Shown here: positions 44,086 through 56,191 of the stretch, piece after piece | How positions within the stretch are numbered: the stretch's first letter is position 1 | Layout of the letters: every line of letters begins with the position of its first letter | DNA from: Eutreptiella sp. 'Long Island Sound 2002' | Lineage: Eukaryota; Euglenozoa; Euglenophyceae; Eutreptiales; Eutreptiaceae | Reading direction: 5' to 3' | DNA: 64,000 nucleotides | Assembly: GCA_964036045.1 (NCBI GenBank) | Contig: OZ038401.1 | Location: forward strand, 29,471,492 to 29,535,491 | Position numbers and translations under genes: made by a program | Notes under the pieces: generated by a model | Databases searched by the model: none | What the model was told of the DNA's origin: nothing | The model's input: only the letters and a program-made list of their open reading frames with translations

Positions 44086-44335
44086 CTCTTACAAAAAAAT
44101 GGTGAGAACTGTTTCTCACATCTGTGAAATGGTGATGTAGGAGTGCAGACCTGTTATGGCGTGTGTGCTTCACCTGAACAGTCCGTCGAGCGGCCGTAGC
44201 TGCTACAGACACTTCCACCGGGAAATGAGGCATGGGTTGTAGGCTATCTTGGAAAGCATTGCCCCACCAAAATTGTGGCAATGTCATTGTTGGGGCAGTA
44301 AAGTACTGAACTGTGCTACACTCAACTTAATCATA

Positions 44336-45068
44336 GGGGGAATCCTTGCACTGCGCACGCACTGCGCGCGCACTGCGCGCTACTTTTAGAGTAGGTCCTC
44401 CCGAAAGAAACCCAAGGCACACCCCTTCCAAAGCCCCCAAATTTAGGTCACCCAAATTGCCCTAGGTAAAGACAAATGCAAGCTACCTTCCCCTCACATA
44501 AGACATCATGCAAAATGCGGAAAGACACACACATATCTTCTTTTCTGTTCTATTGTCAACTAAATACAAAATCAGAATGCTTTGGAGTGGCGGCATTTGA
44601 AAGCTCACTCACCCTACCAGCTAGTGCTAAGGCCTCATATGTGTCCACCTCATCCTCCACTGGACCGTGGGGCAAAGTGGCTTGTAGGAGGGAATCCACG
44701 TCAAACTCCAGTTTCCACTTGTGGTACAACCACGCATCCTTATCAGCAGTGATGCGGCCTCGCATAGGGCATTCGACTGTGGTCAGGCAAAAACCGGGGA
44801 GTCTGTCACCCCAACTCAAGGGCCCACACCAAAGTGTGGGAGTCCATGGTGGGGATGAGCCAAAAAGTGTGAAACGGGGCGGAAATGGGTGCAAGTGGGT
44901 GAAAATCCAAAAATGCCATATCCCCAATGTGGAAGAAGCATCAAAACCTACGTTAGGGGCAACAATGATGCCCCCTAGTATCACAAAGTATGGGTCTCCA
45001 GTACGGCTAGACGCCCAAATAGTTGCACTGCGCCCGCACTACGCGCGCACTGCGCTGAGGGCGCCCCC
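44336..45068. mobile_element. GGGGG-ended DNA transposon, copy C
   Basis: A 733-bp element with ATA on both sides (44333-44335, 45069-45071). The left end is GGGGGAATCCTTGCACTGCG followed by GCACTGCGCGC units and TACTTTTAGAGTAGG. The right end has GTTGCACTGCGCCCGCACTACGC-type repeats (split here by none; the run is longer) and ends GCGCCCCC. Minus-strand frames (44984-44556) hold coding-like sequence without a recognised domain. The family appears non-autonomous in this copy. Confidence 0.72.
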
Positions 45069-45179
45069 ATAGGAACTGCAGTTTGACAACGGGGGTGACC
45101 AATCGCCGTGGAGCAACTCCGGGTCCAACTTGAGAGCTAGATCTTGAAAAATATCGTGGTGATCGCTCGTTTGGGTACG

Positions 45180-45262
45180 CTTCCGGGGGGGGGGGGGGGC
45201 GACTACAACTGGTCCTGATGCGACACCCCCCAGCTATCTGCCAGAACTTGCGGGGGGGGGGG
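45180..45262. repeat. Two G homopolymers
   Basis: G runs at about 45186-45200 and 45251-45263, separated by unremarkable sequence, just upstream of dispersed-repeat copy 4. Confidence 0.9.
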
Positions 45263-45273
45263 GGGTAGTTGGG

Positions 45274-45500
45274 CCATGAGGCAACGGATACTAGGCTCGC
45301 ATACGCCCCCGTGTCACAAGCGCATGGTCATCACCACTCAGTTCAGTGTTTTGCCTTGCTGCACTTGCAGCGCAGACTAGTTCGGCGCCACTCCGGGTGG
45401 CTTTTGAATGTGCTTTGGCTGTCTGGGCACTTGGGTCAGCTCGCACCAACCACCCTCCCACAGTGCCGGTTAGTCTCTAACCTCTCGCTCTGCGGGTCTC
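45274..45500. repeat. Composite dispersed repeat, copy 4
   Basis: GGGCCATGAGGCAACGGATA through GTCAGCTCGCACC and GTGCCGGTTAGTCTCTAACC in the same order as copies 1 and 2. It is followed by a pyrimidine-rich region with a 30-bp CACCCTCCCAAGGGGGTTT tandem repeat (about 45558-45640). Confidence 0.7.
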
Positions 45501-45927
45501 TCTCTCACTGACCTTTCGCTCTGCGGGCCTCCCTCTCTGTGTGTGTTTCGTTCTCTTCACCCTCCCAAGGGGGTTTGTCTTACTCCTCACCCTCCCAAGG
45601 GGGTTTCTCTTCCTCTACGCCCTCCCCAGCGGTTTCTCTCTGTCCCTCTCTTCCCTGTGTCTCTGCCTCGTCTTACCCCCCCCCCTTTGCTTGCCGGTAC
45701 AACTCAGGCATACCGCCGTTCGCATGGCGGCGTGCTCAGCAACGTGTAAAGGAACCGTACAGCGTCCCCTGTGACCAGGTTTGCCTGCCTGAAGAGTGTT
45801 TTCTGAAACAACCTTATCAGTTGGGCAGTTGGGGCGGGGGGGGGGGGTTTGGCAGCTTGGCCGGGGGGCGCAACCCACTACTATCACATGCATTCCTCAA
45901 GGGGGTGTCTGGGGGCATGGGGGTATA

Positions 45928-46661
45928 GGGGGAATGTTTGCCCGGCGCGCGCCCGGCGCGCTACTTTTAGACTATGTTCTCCCCGAAGAGCCCCCAAGCA
46001 CACCCCTTGGAAACGCCCTTAGAATTAGGTGACCCAAACTGCCCCAGCTCAAGAAAGTTGCAAACTGGGGTACATAGTACCACTCTCGCTCCTTTAAGGG
46101 CGATCTGGGTCAACACCTTAGCAAGTTGGGAGAATGGGGGGTTAGGATAGCACAACCGCATCGATCTCAAGTAGAAGCGATAGGCGTTATTGAGGTATCG
46201 CGAACAGTAGAGCTGCATCATAACATTGGTCCCACAAGTGTGGGTGTCAAAACATTCAGTACAATAGTGCTCCTTACACTCATCACAAACTGCGACGGTG
46301 GAGCGTTCTGGCAACACAACACACACACTTCTGCCTCGTCCTCTGCCTCATCTTGCGTGCCACAACCGAGCAAACAGCTGCTCAATGCGTGCCCTATACC
46401 ACCCGTGCACGTCATTGCAACATTGTTGGCGGGCTGTCAAAGTGCCATTCTTTCTTCCAATGAATGGCACAATGACATGAATCCGGCCCTTATAAGCACC
46501 ATCATGGCCCCCAACTTCGAAATCAAAGAAATCACCTCGGTTACGAGAAGGTCCATACCCATCCATATAATGTTGCCCAACATATCAACGGCAACAATCC
46601 ACCGGCAGGGCACGGGTCACAGAAGATGCCCGGCGCGCGCCCGGCGCGCTAACGTTCCCCC
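45928..46661. mobile_element. GGGGG-ended DNA transposon, copy D
   Basis: A 734-bp element, one base longer than copy C, flanked by ATA (45925-45927 and 46662-46664). Its left end is GGGGGAATGTTTGCCCGGCG with CCCGGCGCGC units, then TACTTTTAGACTATGTTC as in copy A. Its right end has the same CCCGGCGCGC units and ends AACGTTCCCCC. The minus strand encodes the C-terminal half of a DDE transposase. Confidence 0.75.
45967..46566 (-). pseudogene. Harbinger-like DDE transposase C-terminal part, copy D
   Basis: Frame 46566-46348 reads GGHDGAYKGRIHVIVPFIGR and WYRARIEQLFARLWH, matching copy A's second Asp and Glu motifs. Frame 46415-46218 then has EAEVCVLCCQNAP, and frame 46326-45967 has CDECKEHYCTECFDTHTCG, together a Cys-rich finger like that of copy A. 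Each part is in a different frame, so at least two frameshifts separate them. The N-terminal half with the first catalytic Asp is absent from this short element. Confidence 0.6.
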
Positions 46662-46701
46662 ATAGAGGTATGTATGCGATAATAGCGATATCTTGTCTTT
46701 G

Positions 46702-47376
46702 CTAGGAAGAAAGTCTATCTTTCAAAACTCGGGGGGGGGGGCTGGGGGGTGTCGCATACAAGGACCGAGCCCGCCCCCCCCCCCGGGGGTACGCTTTGGT
46801 GGTGTAAAAAGTAGTGCTGTGGAAACTGACTAGAGGTGTGTGCAAGACACTCATCGCCGTCTTTTGAGGGGTGGGGGTCTCGTGTGACCAGTCTTGATGT
46901 GCCGGTGTCTGGAGCACAGGACACAGGGGGTGGGAGAGCCTGCCTTGGCCCGCCACGCGTTCTGCTTCATTGTTTTTGATGATATTGACATGCGACGGAA
47001 CTTTGACAAACTTGACCGAACCATGGTGTGTGCTAAGTGTTTCCAGAAGGACTTCCCATGGAGGTACATTCAACATAGGGCCTTTGCTCCCTACCTAGCC
47101 TCTTAGCCGCCACCGTCATGCCGTTCCTGTAGCTCCTAGAAAAACATACTCGCTGTTTGTGCAAATGGCAATTTTCCCAAATATAAAAATCTACAGAGCG
47201 CGGATGGCAGCTAGGAGTTTTGCCGTATGGTTTGTTGGGCGAATTGACACTAGGACATGTGCAGCAATACTGACATCAGGGTGCGCATAAATTCCGTAGC
47301 CTGCCACTCTGCCTACGCCTTCTAGCTCTGTGGATGAACCATCAGTGTACACTAGTGTGTACCCCTTAGATCTCAA
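46702..47376 (-). pseudogene. LINE RNase H remnant with in-frame stops and lost catalytic residues
   Basis: One phase can be followed from 47376 to 46702: LVYTDGSSTELEG (first Asp intact), NHTAKLLAAI (Glu of the usual RAEL is Lys), a TAG, IAICTNSEYVF (second Asp is Asn), a TGA, RWRLRG then a TAG, and VKVPSHVNIIKNNEAE. It aligns along its whole length with the RNase H at 17743-18288, so both come from one LINE family. The Trp of the relative becomes TAG here. Three stops and three altered active-site positions make it inactive. Confidence 0.78.
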
Positions 47377-47436
47377 TGCATCAAAGGTTCCCTCGAGCTA
47401 TGTTGCCCTTTTTTGCTTGCGCATTTGCCGCGCTGT

Positions 47437-47587
47437 TTTGCTGGCCCTGCCCTGCCCTATACCCTGCCCTCTACTCTGTACCCTGTACCCTGTACCCTGT
47501 ACCCTGTACCCTGTACCCTGCAACACTGAGACTCTGCACGTCCATCTCTGAAACACTTCACTGCACTGAAATGCATTTGCGCCTGGG
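47437..47587. repeat. Duplicated segment with (CCCTGTA)n, copy 1
   Basis: TTTTGCTGGCCCTGCCCTGCC is followed by seven CCCTGTA-type units, then CAACACTGAGACTCTGCACG and ATCTCTGAAACACTTCACTG. The same order recurs at 47819-47951. Confidence 0.9.
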
Positions 47588-47699
47588 GCTAGATGCTCGC
47601 GCGGCGCTGAAGTAGACAGGGGCCTCCGGGGAGGCCTAAGCAAATCAAAAATACATCAGACTGGGAGGGACAGAGGGGTGAGGTGGGTGGCAGCACGCG

Positions 47700-47768
47700 G
47701 ACTCCATGCCTCAGGCAACTCTGTCACTGTCACGGTCACTGTTACCGTCACTGTCCCTGCCACTATCA
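47700..47768. repeat. Hexamer-like CACTGTCACGGT array
   Basis: About seven 6-base units (CACTGT, CACGGT, TACCGT). It reads Val-Thr repeats on the plus strand, a by-product. Confidence 0.75.
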
Positions 47769-47818
47769 TTGCCCCCCCCCCCCCCTCGGCAAAACAAAAG
47801 TTGCTATGCGCAACTTGT

Positions 47819-47951
47819 GTTTTGCTGGCCCTGCCCTGCCCTGTACCTTGTACCCTGTACCCTGTACCCTGAACCCTAAACCTTGCAACACTGACTCTGC
47901 ACGTCCATCTCTGAAACACTTCACTGCACTGAAATGCAGTTGCGTCTGGGG
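47819..47951. repeat. Duplicated segment with telomere-like units, copy 2
   Basis: Second copy of the 47437-47587 segment. Its array reads CCCTGTA x3, CCCTGAA, CCCTAAA, so it drifts into the plant-type telomere unit CCCTAAA before the common CAACACTGACTCTGCACG flank. Confidence 0.85.
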
Positions 47952-48649
47952 AAAAATTTGTATGCACTCCCGGGGGGGGGAGTTGTGATTTGCTGGGCGG
48001 GGGGGGGGGGTTACCTTGATGTGTGGATGATGAAGAACTCCATCGTTCATGAGCTTCTCAAGAGCCTCAATAAAAATCATGTTCAGCGATAGGGATTCTT
48101 TTTGGCGAGGAGGCCCAAATCTTCAGCGTGGCAATCCAAAGAGAGACAAAGCGCAGCCAAGTGGCTGTATACTGTGGGTAGTGTTTTTTCTTTTGTGTGA
48201 TGCGCCAGTTGGCGTATATTGCTACCCATGCCAGGAAACCTGCTGGGCTCTAAAAAGATTGCGCCAAAGAATTTTTGAGCTATGCTGGTGGGAGGTCATC
48301 TCCCTACACAGTGGGGATACACTTAGATATTGTGCTGTCTAAAATCTGAACAAACAAATAGAAGCCCCATAGAGAGCACCCAAACGATGTGTACCGTCAT
48401 ACTGAGCTTGGGGTGCCCTTTTCCCAACGTATGGGCAAGTAGATAATCCGCCCCTTGCATCACATATCTCACACGATGGGCAACACAACACAATGCAACG
48501 TAAAGCAACGAAGCATAGGTCAGGACAGTCTTGGGTTCCCCAAAGGTACTTCCTTAACACTTGTCCCCAAAAGCACACAGCGTACGTACTTCGGCTTCCA
48601 TTGTCTCTCAAGAATGGTTGCTTAACCCCTGCTGTTGGGGGCCCACGTG
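47952..48649. other. No gene recognised
   Basis: G homopolymer near 47999-48010. Minus-strand frames of about 100 codons (48692-48339 and 48080-47766) show no domain. Confidence 0.35.
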
Positions 48650-48985
48650 TAGGCAGAATGGCTACATCACTCCTTCCTTCTCGGAGTCCCATGGTGGGGA
48701 GAGATCAATGTGGCTACATCACCCCTGCCTTCTCGGGGTCCCCATGATGGGGAGAAATCAACGTAGAACGGGGTGGATGTAATGGAAATGAGCAAAAAAT
48801 GTGTGAAAAGGGGTGAAGGTGGGTGAAAATCCAAATATAACATATCCCCATTGGGAAAGAAGCATCAAAATACCCGTTTTCAAACAACAACGGCGTCCCC
48901 AACACGGGGACAAAAAATGGGGGGGAATGTGGGGAACTATGGGAAGGTAGGAGGAAAGTTTGCCCGGCACGCCCGGCGCGCTAAA
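48650..48985. mobile_element. Fragment of the GGGGG-ended transposon family
   Basis: Two tandem GGCTACATCAC(T/C)CC phrases with TTCTCGG(A/G)GTCCC are followed by GTGGGTGAAAATCCAAATAT and ATATCCCCATTGGGAAAGAAG, which match the right-hand interior of copies B and C. The block ends in TTTGCCCGGCACGCCCGGCG, like the arm of copy D. Clean outer ends are lacking. Confidence 0.5.
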
Positions 48986-51028
<2,043 letters not shown>

Positions 51029-53938
51029 GTCCCTCGGGGGAGCGCCTGCACGGCGCGTCCGCAAGAGGAATAGTGCCGACATCTCACATCTCGGTGCCAT
51101 TGGCAGGCCGACCCAGAATCGCGCATTTCGGACTGAAAGTCGCGAATCTGAGCTGCAAAGTCGCGACCACGGACAACTGCCTGGCCTGTCTTTAGCGGAA
51201 TTCGCATCACCAGGGCTGTTCTGTGCGCCGCGTGGACTTTCCCCCGTAGTATACCTCCCATCGTCTGTGGCCAGCACAGGTGATGCCTTTGAAATTCATT
51301 GGAATGCTGAATCAAATGCAACCGGGCGATTGGGTGTGTCCGCCCTTTCTTGGGGCCCCAATCAATTCCCACGCTCTAAAGAGTTCCATCAGAAGGGTTT
51401 AAAGGATGTCTCGCAGGTCCCATTGGCAACAGCCTCACTTCTTCCGTCAAACGATCCTCATTGGCCAACATCCGTACCGCTCTTCCACCTTGCGCAACCA
51501 AAGCCAATGTCAGGGAAACCGAAGTTCAGACAGGGATCCCCTGCTCGGACAGAGCCGTGCTTACCCGCGACCCGCAGGCGAGCGGTTCGTGGGGGTTTGG
51601 GCCCCTCACACCAAATCAAATGGAAGTGGAGTGCAATCGCAAGCAGAATGGTGTTCTGAGCAAAAAAACTCTTCACCAGCATGACCCAACCCCCGTTTCT
51701 CGCGATGACTGGCTTACAGCCAAGGCAGTTGACATTCTCGACCACGAAAAAGGGCGGTGAAGCAACGGTCAGACAGGGTCGCTGCGCTTGGTCAAAATCC
51801 GACGATGGTCGTCACCCGGGGCATCACCTTTAACGTCATGCAACCTGTGCATAGACAAGGCCATGCTGGCGCAACGGGGGCTATTGGGGCTCACTTGATC
51901 CTTCCGGATTCCGAGGGAAGTGAGGGTGGCCAGAAAGGCTCAGGGAAGGGGGGCTGGGGGGCGTCACTGGAGGCGGTGCGCAGTGCGCAACCGGCGCAGA
52001 TGCAGCAGCCGTATGGGTGGCTGTTTCGCCTAACGTCAGACCCCCAGAACGGAATGATTCTCATGGCAACGAGAGATGGGCACAAGCAATGTCAAGACAG
52101 TGCCCAATCTATTGTCCGGGGTTGGTTGCGTGCTGTGTGCAGTGGGTGCAAATTGGTGCGGGGGTCACCGGCTGCCTTATGGACAGCAGCGTCAAAGATA
52201 CAGCTGTATCTCGCGTCAAAACTCGGTTTATGCCCCACAGCTCAACAGTGTGACTGTGTTGGAGGCGACAACCAAGGCTTGCGAACCAAAATCTAGTCAG
52301 CGATGAACGAAGGACAAACCCCAGAGACCTGGCCAAAGGGCGATGGACAACCAAACTGGTTGTTGGAAAATTGGGGACCCCCTGAGGGCTTTGAGGGACG
52401 GGGACTGTGCACTGCCGTTGCATTGCGTGTGCGTGCTGTACCAGTGGGACTGCCCCCGCACGAAGCAGGTTGTGTGGCTGACCATGCGAGTTCTTAGCTC
52501 ATGCATCGCGATTGTCAATAGAATATTGACGATTTCCCAGATACAGGGGCCCCTGTACTTTACAAAATTCGTCAAGCGGCTAATCACTACAACGACACCG
52601 CACGCAGTGCAGACTCCCCCCGTGGAACGAGTCGGCCCCTTCCCAGCGCGAGCACTCATCACATTGGTTGTGGGCTTGGGTGGCGGTTAGCAGATGCATA
52701 AATGCGACAACAAATGCAGCGAGACATAAACAGGGCTTCAATGCCGGAACATTAGTGCACCTCCCAACTGGGAACTGTTGGGTTACTGGCCAACTGGCAT
52801 CGGTTACCGTCAGTTGACCGTCGGTCAAGTAATGCCGGTAAGCCGCAATCCAGTTGGCTCAGCACTATCCTGCCACCTCGAAACCTTAAAACCTCACCCT
52901 ATCATTTTCAAACGCTTGATGTCATTTTGTGGCTGATATTTTTGCTGCCTCACCACACGCTTTTCTCCTGTCATAATGAGTCCTCCCTGTTTTGATGACG
53001 CCTTCTGGTTGACTTTCTGCAGGCTCGGCAGCACGATATACTGCGGGCCCTGTCTGTGTTTCCCTCCGCAACCTGAGGCTCCGTGCATCTATCAACCCAA
53101 ACTCACCCCAAGGCTACCCTAAAGCGATCACAAGGCTGAGAATGCCTGCGTTCTTCACCGAGAAGGAACTGTCTCACACAACGTTACTGCAATGCATCAA
53201 CGGGTGCTTGATATTACTTCGGTGCTTGATCATAAGGGGGAGGGGGGAGGCAGAGTAGGGGTTAGGCTATCCTTAACAGGGGTTAAGAAAAAAGAAAGCA
53301 ATATCTTAGGCGTAAAGGATGCCTTGAGACAAAAGCGAAGGTATCACTGTTGCGGGTCGAACAAGACTCGGCTGAGACGTCAAAAGCTCGAAGGCGGCTG
53401 TCTTTGTCCCTGACTAATCCACCCCAACCTTAAGCTAAGAATAAAGAAAATCCTGGACGTCCGAGTTCATGGGCCAAACATGGACCGCAACAGCAGCCAA
53501 CCGACGATGACGGTGGTTGGCTGGCCAACTAACAGCGCTTGGTGGTTTACTTACGGGCGTTGGCGGCCACCGGCGACAATTGGTGGCTAATTGACAACGC
53601 CTTGGCCAGCACCGGCCAGCAGTTGGCACTGAACCGACACCCGCCCAACAGTTGGCCTGTGACTGCAACCCAAGGGTGTACATTCCTTGACAAAAAGAAT
53701 CAAAATGTAGGCGTCGTTAAGGTAGGTGGTCTCCAAAGAAACACACATTACACATGCAAACACAGAGCAGCGGACAGCACGAGGGGAAAGAATTGTCTGC
53801 CTGATCACTGTTTCCTGTGTACTCCAGAATTGTTGCAAAATGATTGATCTGCTTGTTGGCTGTGGTTGCCATACCGCAAGAGCTGGCGGTGTGCGGTTCG
53901 TGTCCTGGGGGCGTGTAACCAAGCGCCCAAACGCGAAT
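51029..53938. other. No gene recognised
   Basis: Several open frames of 80-180 codons on the plus strand (for example 51757-52296) have mixed composition but no domain. Short degenerate CCAACTGG-type repeats lie near 52745-52860 and 53500-53650. Confidence 0.35.
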
Positions 53939-53984
53939 ACACACACGCGCACGCACACACACACGTACACACACACACACACAT
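53939..53984. repeat. (CA)n microsatellite
   Basis: Interrupted CA/CACG dinucleotide tract. Confidence 0.9.
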
Positions 53985-54376
53985 GGAATGAGGGGATGGA
54001 AGAAGACATGCGTGGGAGCACCAATGCTGGCGGCAGAAGGAGAACACTTGCCTGGGGATCATTTAGCCGCGGAATCTTGCGGTCAGTGAAAACGTCGCTA
54101 CCCCGGGAATCCCAGAGCTTAGATGTGTTGCTATGCCCACTCCCTCTGTTCTTCTTGTCGTGATTCATTCTACTTTGTCTCTGGGAAACCGATTCAAAAA
54201 TTTAACAGCCAAAGCCGTTCCTTCACATGTGCACTGGTCCACTTGCAGACTGCAGCAGTGGCTCAAACCCACTACATTTCGCCAAGGACACGTTTCGCCA
54301 TCATCCCTGACGGCGCCATTTTTCGCATGGACCTCTTGCCCAGCGAAATTTTCTTGTCCCAATGAGATGTCATTGG

Positions 54377-54877
54377 TCACTTTGCGGGAGGCTTGTAGCT
54401 AAAGCTGAAGCTGATGCTTCCATTGTTGTTGGATGCAGTGGGAGAAGGGGCGGACGAGAAGGCAGAGGAAGAGTTGGAGGATGGTGCGGATGCAGCGCAG
54501 GCTCCCGAAGAACATTCGCCGGAGAATGGTGTACGGCGGGGGGACATGGTGACGTCGCTTCCGTCTTTGTTGAAGGCAAAGTTGTTGGGGATCGATGGAT
54601 GATTAAAGACGAAACCCGCTTCGGAGGCGTGCTGCGTGCTGTTGCCGTGGCTGTGGTGCTGCGGCGTGGTGTGCAGAAATGGGGTATTGATGGAAAACAG
54701 AAGCGACGGGGAACTATGACGAGGCCGCTTCGTCAGGTCGCTGTCCATGTCTTCCGGACCCAACACACGTTTGCGGTCTGCAGAGGTGTGTGCCTGCTCT
54801 GGAATTGGGAGACCACCGTGTGCATTACCATTGCTAGAGCCAGCGGCAGCTTTTTGGTCCTCAGATCTTGATTCAGC
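54377..54877 (-). CDS. HAPSTR1/C16orf72-like gene, last exon
   Basis: The minus-strand frame is open from 54877 to a TGA at 54377 (166 residues). A TTCTTAG acceptor lies just upstream and puts the exon in phase 0 with GCTGAATCA. It begins AESRSEDQKAAAGSSNGNAH and includes ADRKRVLGPEDMDSDLTKRPRH, like the basic KR...D...KR motif at the C-terminus of HAPSTR1 proteins (DUF4588). The rest is Ser/Asn/Pro-rich and ends SFSYKPPAK. HAPSTR1 is a nuclear stress-response protein that works with the ubiquitin ligase HUWE1; a similar role here is an inference from family only. Without the upstream exon I would not name it. Confidence 0.5.
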   Translation of the reverse strand, partial: AESRSEDQKAAAGSSNGNAHGGLPIPEQAHTSADRKRVLGPEDMDSDLTKRPRHSSPSLLFSINTPFLHTTPQHHSHGNSTQHASEAGFVFNHPSIPNNFAFNKDGSDVTMSPRRTPFSGECSSGACAASAPSSNSSSAFSSAPSPTASNNNGSISFSFSYKPPAK

Positions 54878-55570
54878 CTAAGAACCGCAGCGGAGAAGCA
54901 TACAAATCGCGAATTTCGGGAGGGCAGCAAGCAACTGCGTGCATGCAGGAGAAGGCACACGTGCAGGGGCAAGGAAGTGCACACGTTCAGTACATCTACA
55001 CAGATGCAGCAAGAAACCGGATGCATACGCACAAGCAGCAATGAAGTGCACAGGTACAGCACAACTGCACACAAAAAACCGCATAGGTGCAGCAAAGAAT
55101 TTCAGACGTGCAGCAAGGAACTGCACATGTGCAGCAGGGCTGCAGGTATGATACAGCTGCACACATGCAGCAAGAAACTGCACAATATGCAGCACACCTG
55201 CATATATGCAGCAAAAGGTGCATATACAAGACGTGCAGCAAGGAACTACATACATGCAGCAAGGAGCTGCATACACGCAGCAAGCAACTAGCTACGGTGC
55301 AAAGTGTGCAATTCAGCTGCATGCGACCGCGAACGTGCAAAATGAACCAGAGAAATGCAGCAAGAATTTGCGGCATGCAGCACCACCGCACGCAAAAAGC
55401 ACAAGTGCACACGCAACGGAGAAGATTCTTCCGTCACCGACGCCACACGCTTTCGCAACATGCGTTCCGGCGGAAGCGTGCATAAGAGTGTCCACGACGC
55501 CAAAGGAATGCCAAACAATTCAAGAACAATCCCATTTCGAATGTTTCAACGAAAAGACGGGAAATCTTAC
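54878..55570 (-). repeat. Intron filled with GCAGCAAGGAACTGCAC-type repeats
   Basis: Between the candidate donor GTAAGA at 55570 and the TTCTTAG acceptor at 54878, about 54950-55400 is a degenerate tandem array of roughly 18-24-base units built from TGCAGCAAG and CTGCACA(C/T)ATG. The intron just upstream (55715-55927) contains related units. Confidence 0.6.
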
Positions 55571-55714
55571 ATCGAAAACCGTCGGATCTGAGATGAAATC
55601 CAGGCTGAAAAGGTTGCTTTTCAACACTAAAACGCCCAGTTCGCGTCCATCTCCTCTTGTGCACCGCAGATTGTGTTCAGCGTTGACAGTTTCATGGGTG
55701 AGATTGGCACCATG
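55571..55714 (-). CDS. HAPSTR1-like gene, candidate middle exon
   Basis: A 144-base segment lies between TGGTAG (acceptor AG at 55715-55716) and the donor GTAAGA at 55570. In phase 0 it reads HGANLTHETVNAEHNLRCTR... ending SDPTVFD, joining the first and last exons without a phase break. Composition is plausible but it has no family match, and another phase (MVPISPMKLSTLNTICGAQE..., ending in a stop) is also open. Transcript evidence would decide. Confidence 0.35.
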
Positions 55715-55927
55715 CTACCAGCGATCACCAGTGCAGCATAGCATCGCCCAAGGAAACACACGGAGCACAGAAGTGCAGGCATGAACCGCCCAAAACCCCC
55801 AAAGAAACACGCACCAGGCAGCACACTGCACGCAAGCAGCACAGCTGCACACAAGAAGCAGGTCACTGCATGGGCAGAACAACTGCACACAAGGAGGAGG
55901 AATCAAGTGCTTCAAGGCTGCACATAC

Positions 55928-56191
55928 CCTGAGTCTTTGGAGAGTCTGATGCAAATAATACAACAGATGATCAGCACGGAGAAGGCCACCGTTCTTGCGG
56001 GCCTCCTCAATGATAAATCCCCGGGTCTCCTCCAACGCTTCCTGTTTGCCACGGCGGTGTGCCTTCTTGAGGTTTTTCATGCCATCCATGAAAAGCCTTG
56101 TAACATCATTGGCGGTACTGCAGAAATGCGACTTCAATGACGCCTCTAGAGTCTCAATAGAATCTTCGCTATCCTCACTTTGGGAGGGCAT
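55928..56191 (-). CDS. HAPSTR1/C16orf72-like gene, first coding exon
   Basis: From an ATG at 56191 in an AAAAATGCC context, 88 residues read MPSQSEDSEDSIETLEASLK, then FCSTANDVTRLFMDGMKNLK and RRGKQEALEETRGFIIEEAR, ending YYLHQTLQRLR. A GTATGT donor follows directly at 55927. The pattern F..TA..VT.L, R.G.Q and R..I followed by a short helix resembles the core helical block of HAPSTR1/C16orf72 (DUF4588). An in-frame ATG at 56290 would add 33 residues, but that stretch looks like 5' UTR. Exons joined give about 302 residues, close to the roughly 275 of the human protein. Confidence 0.6.
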
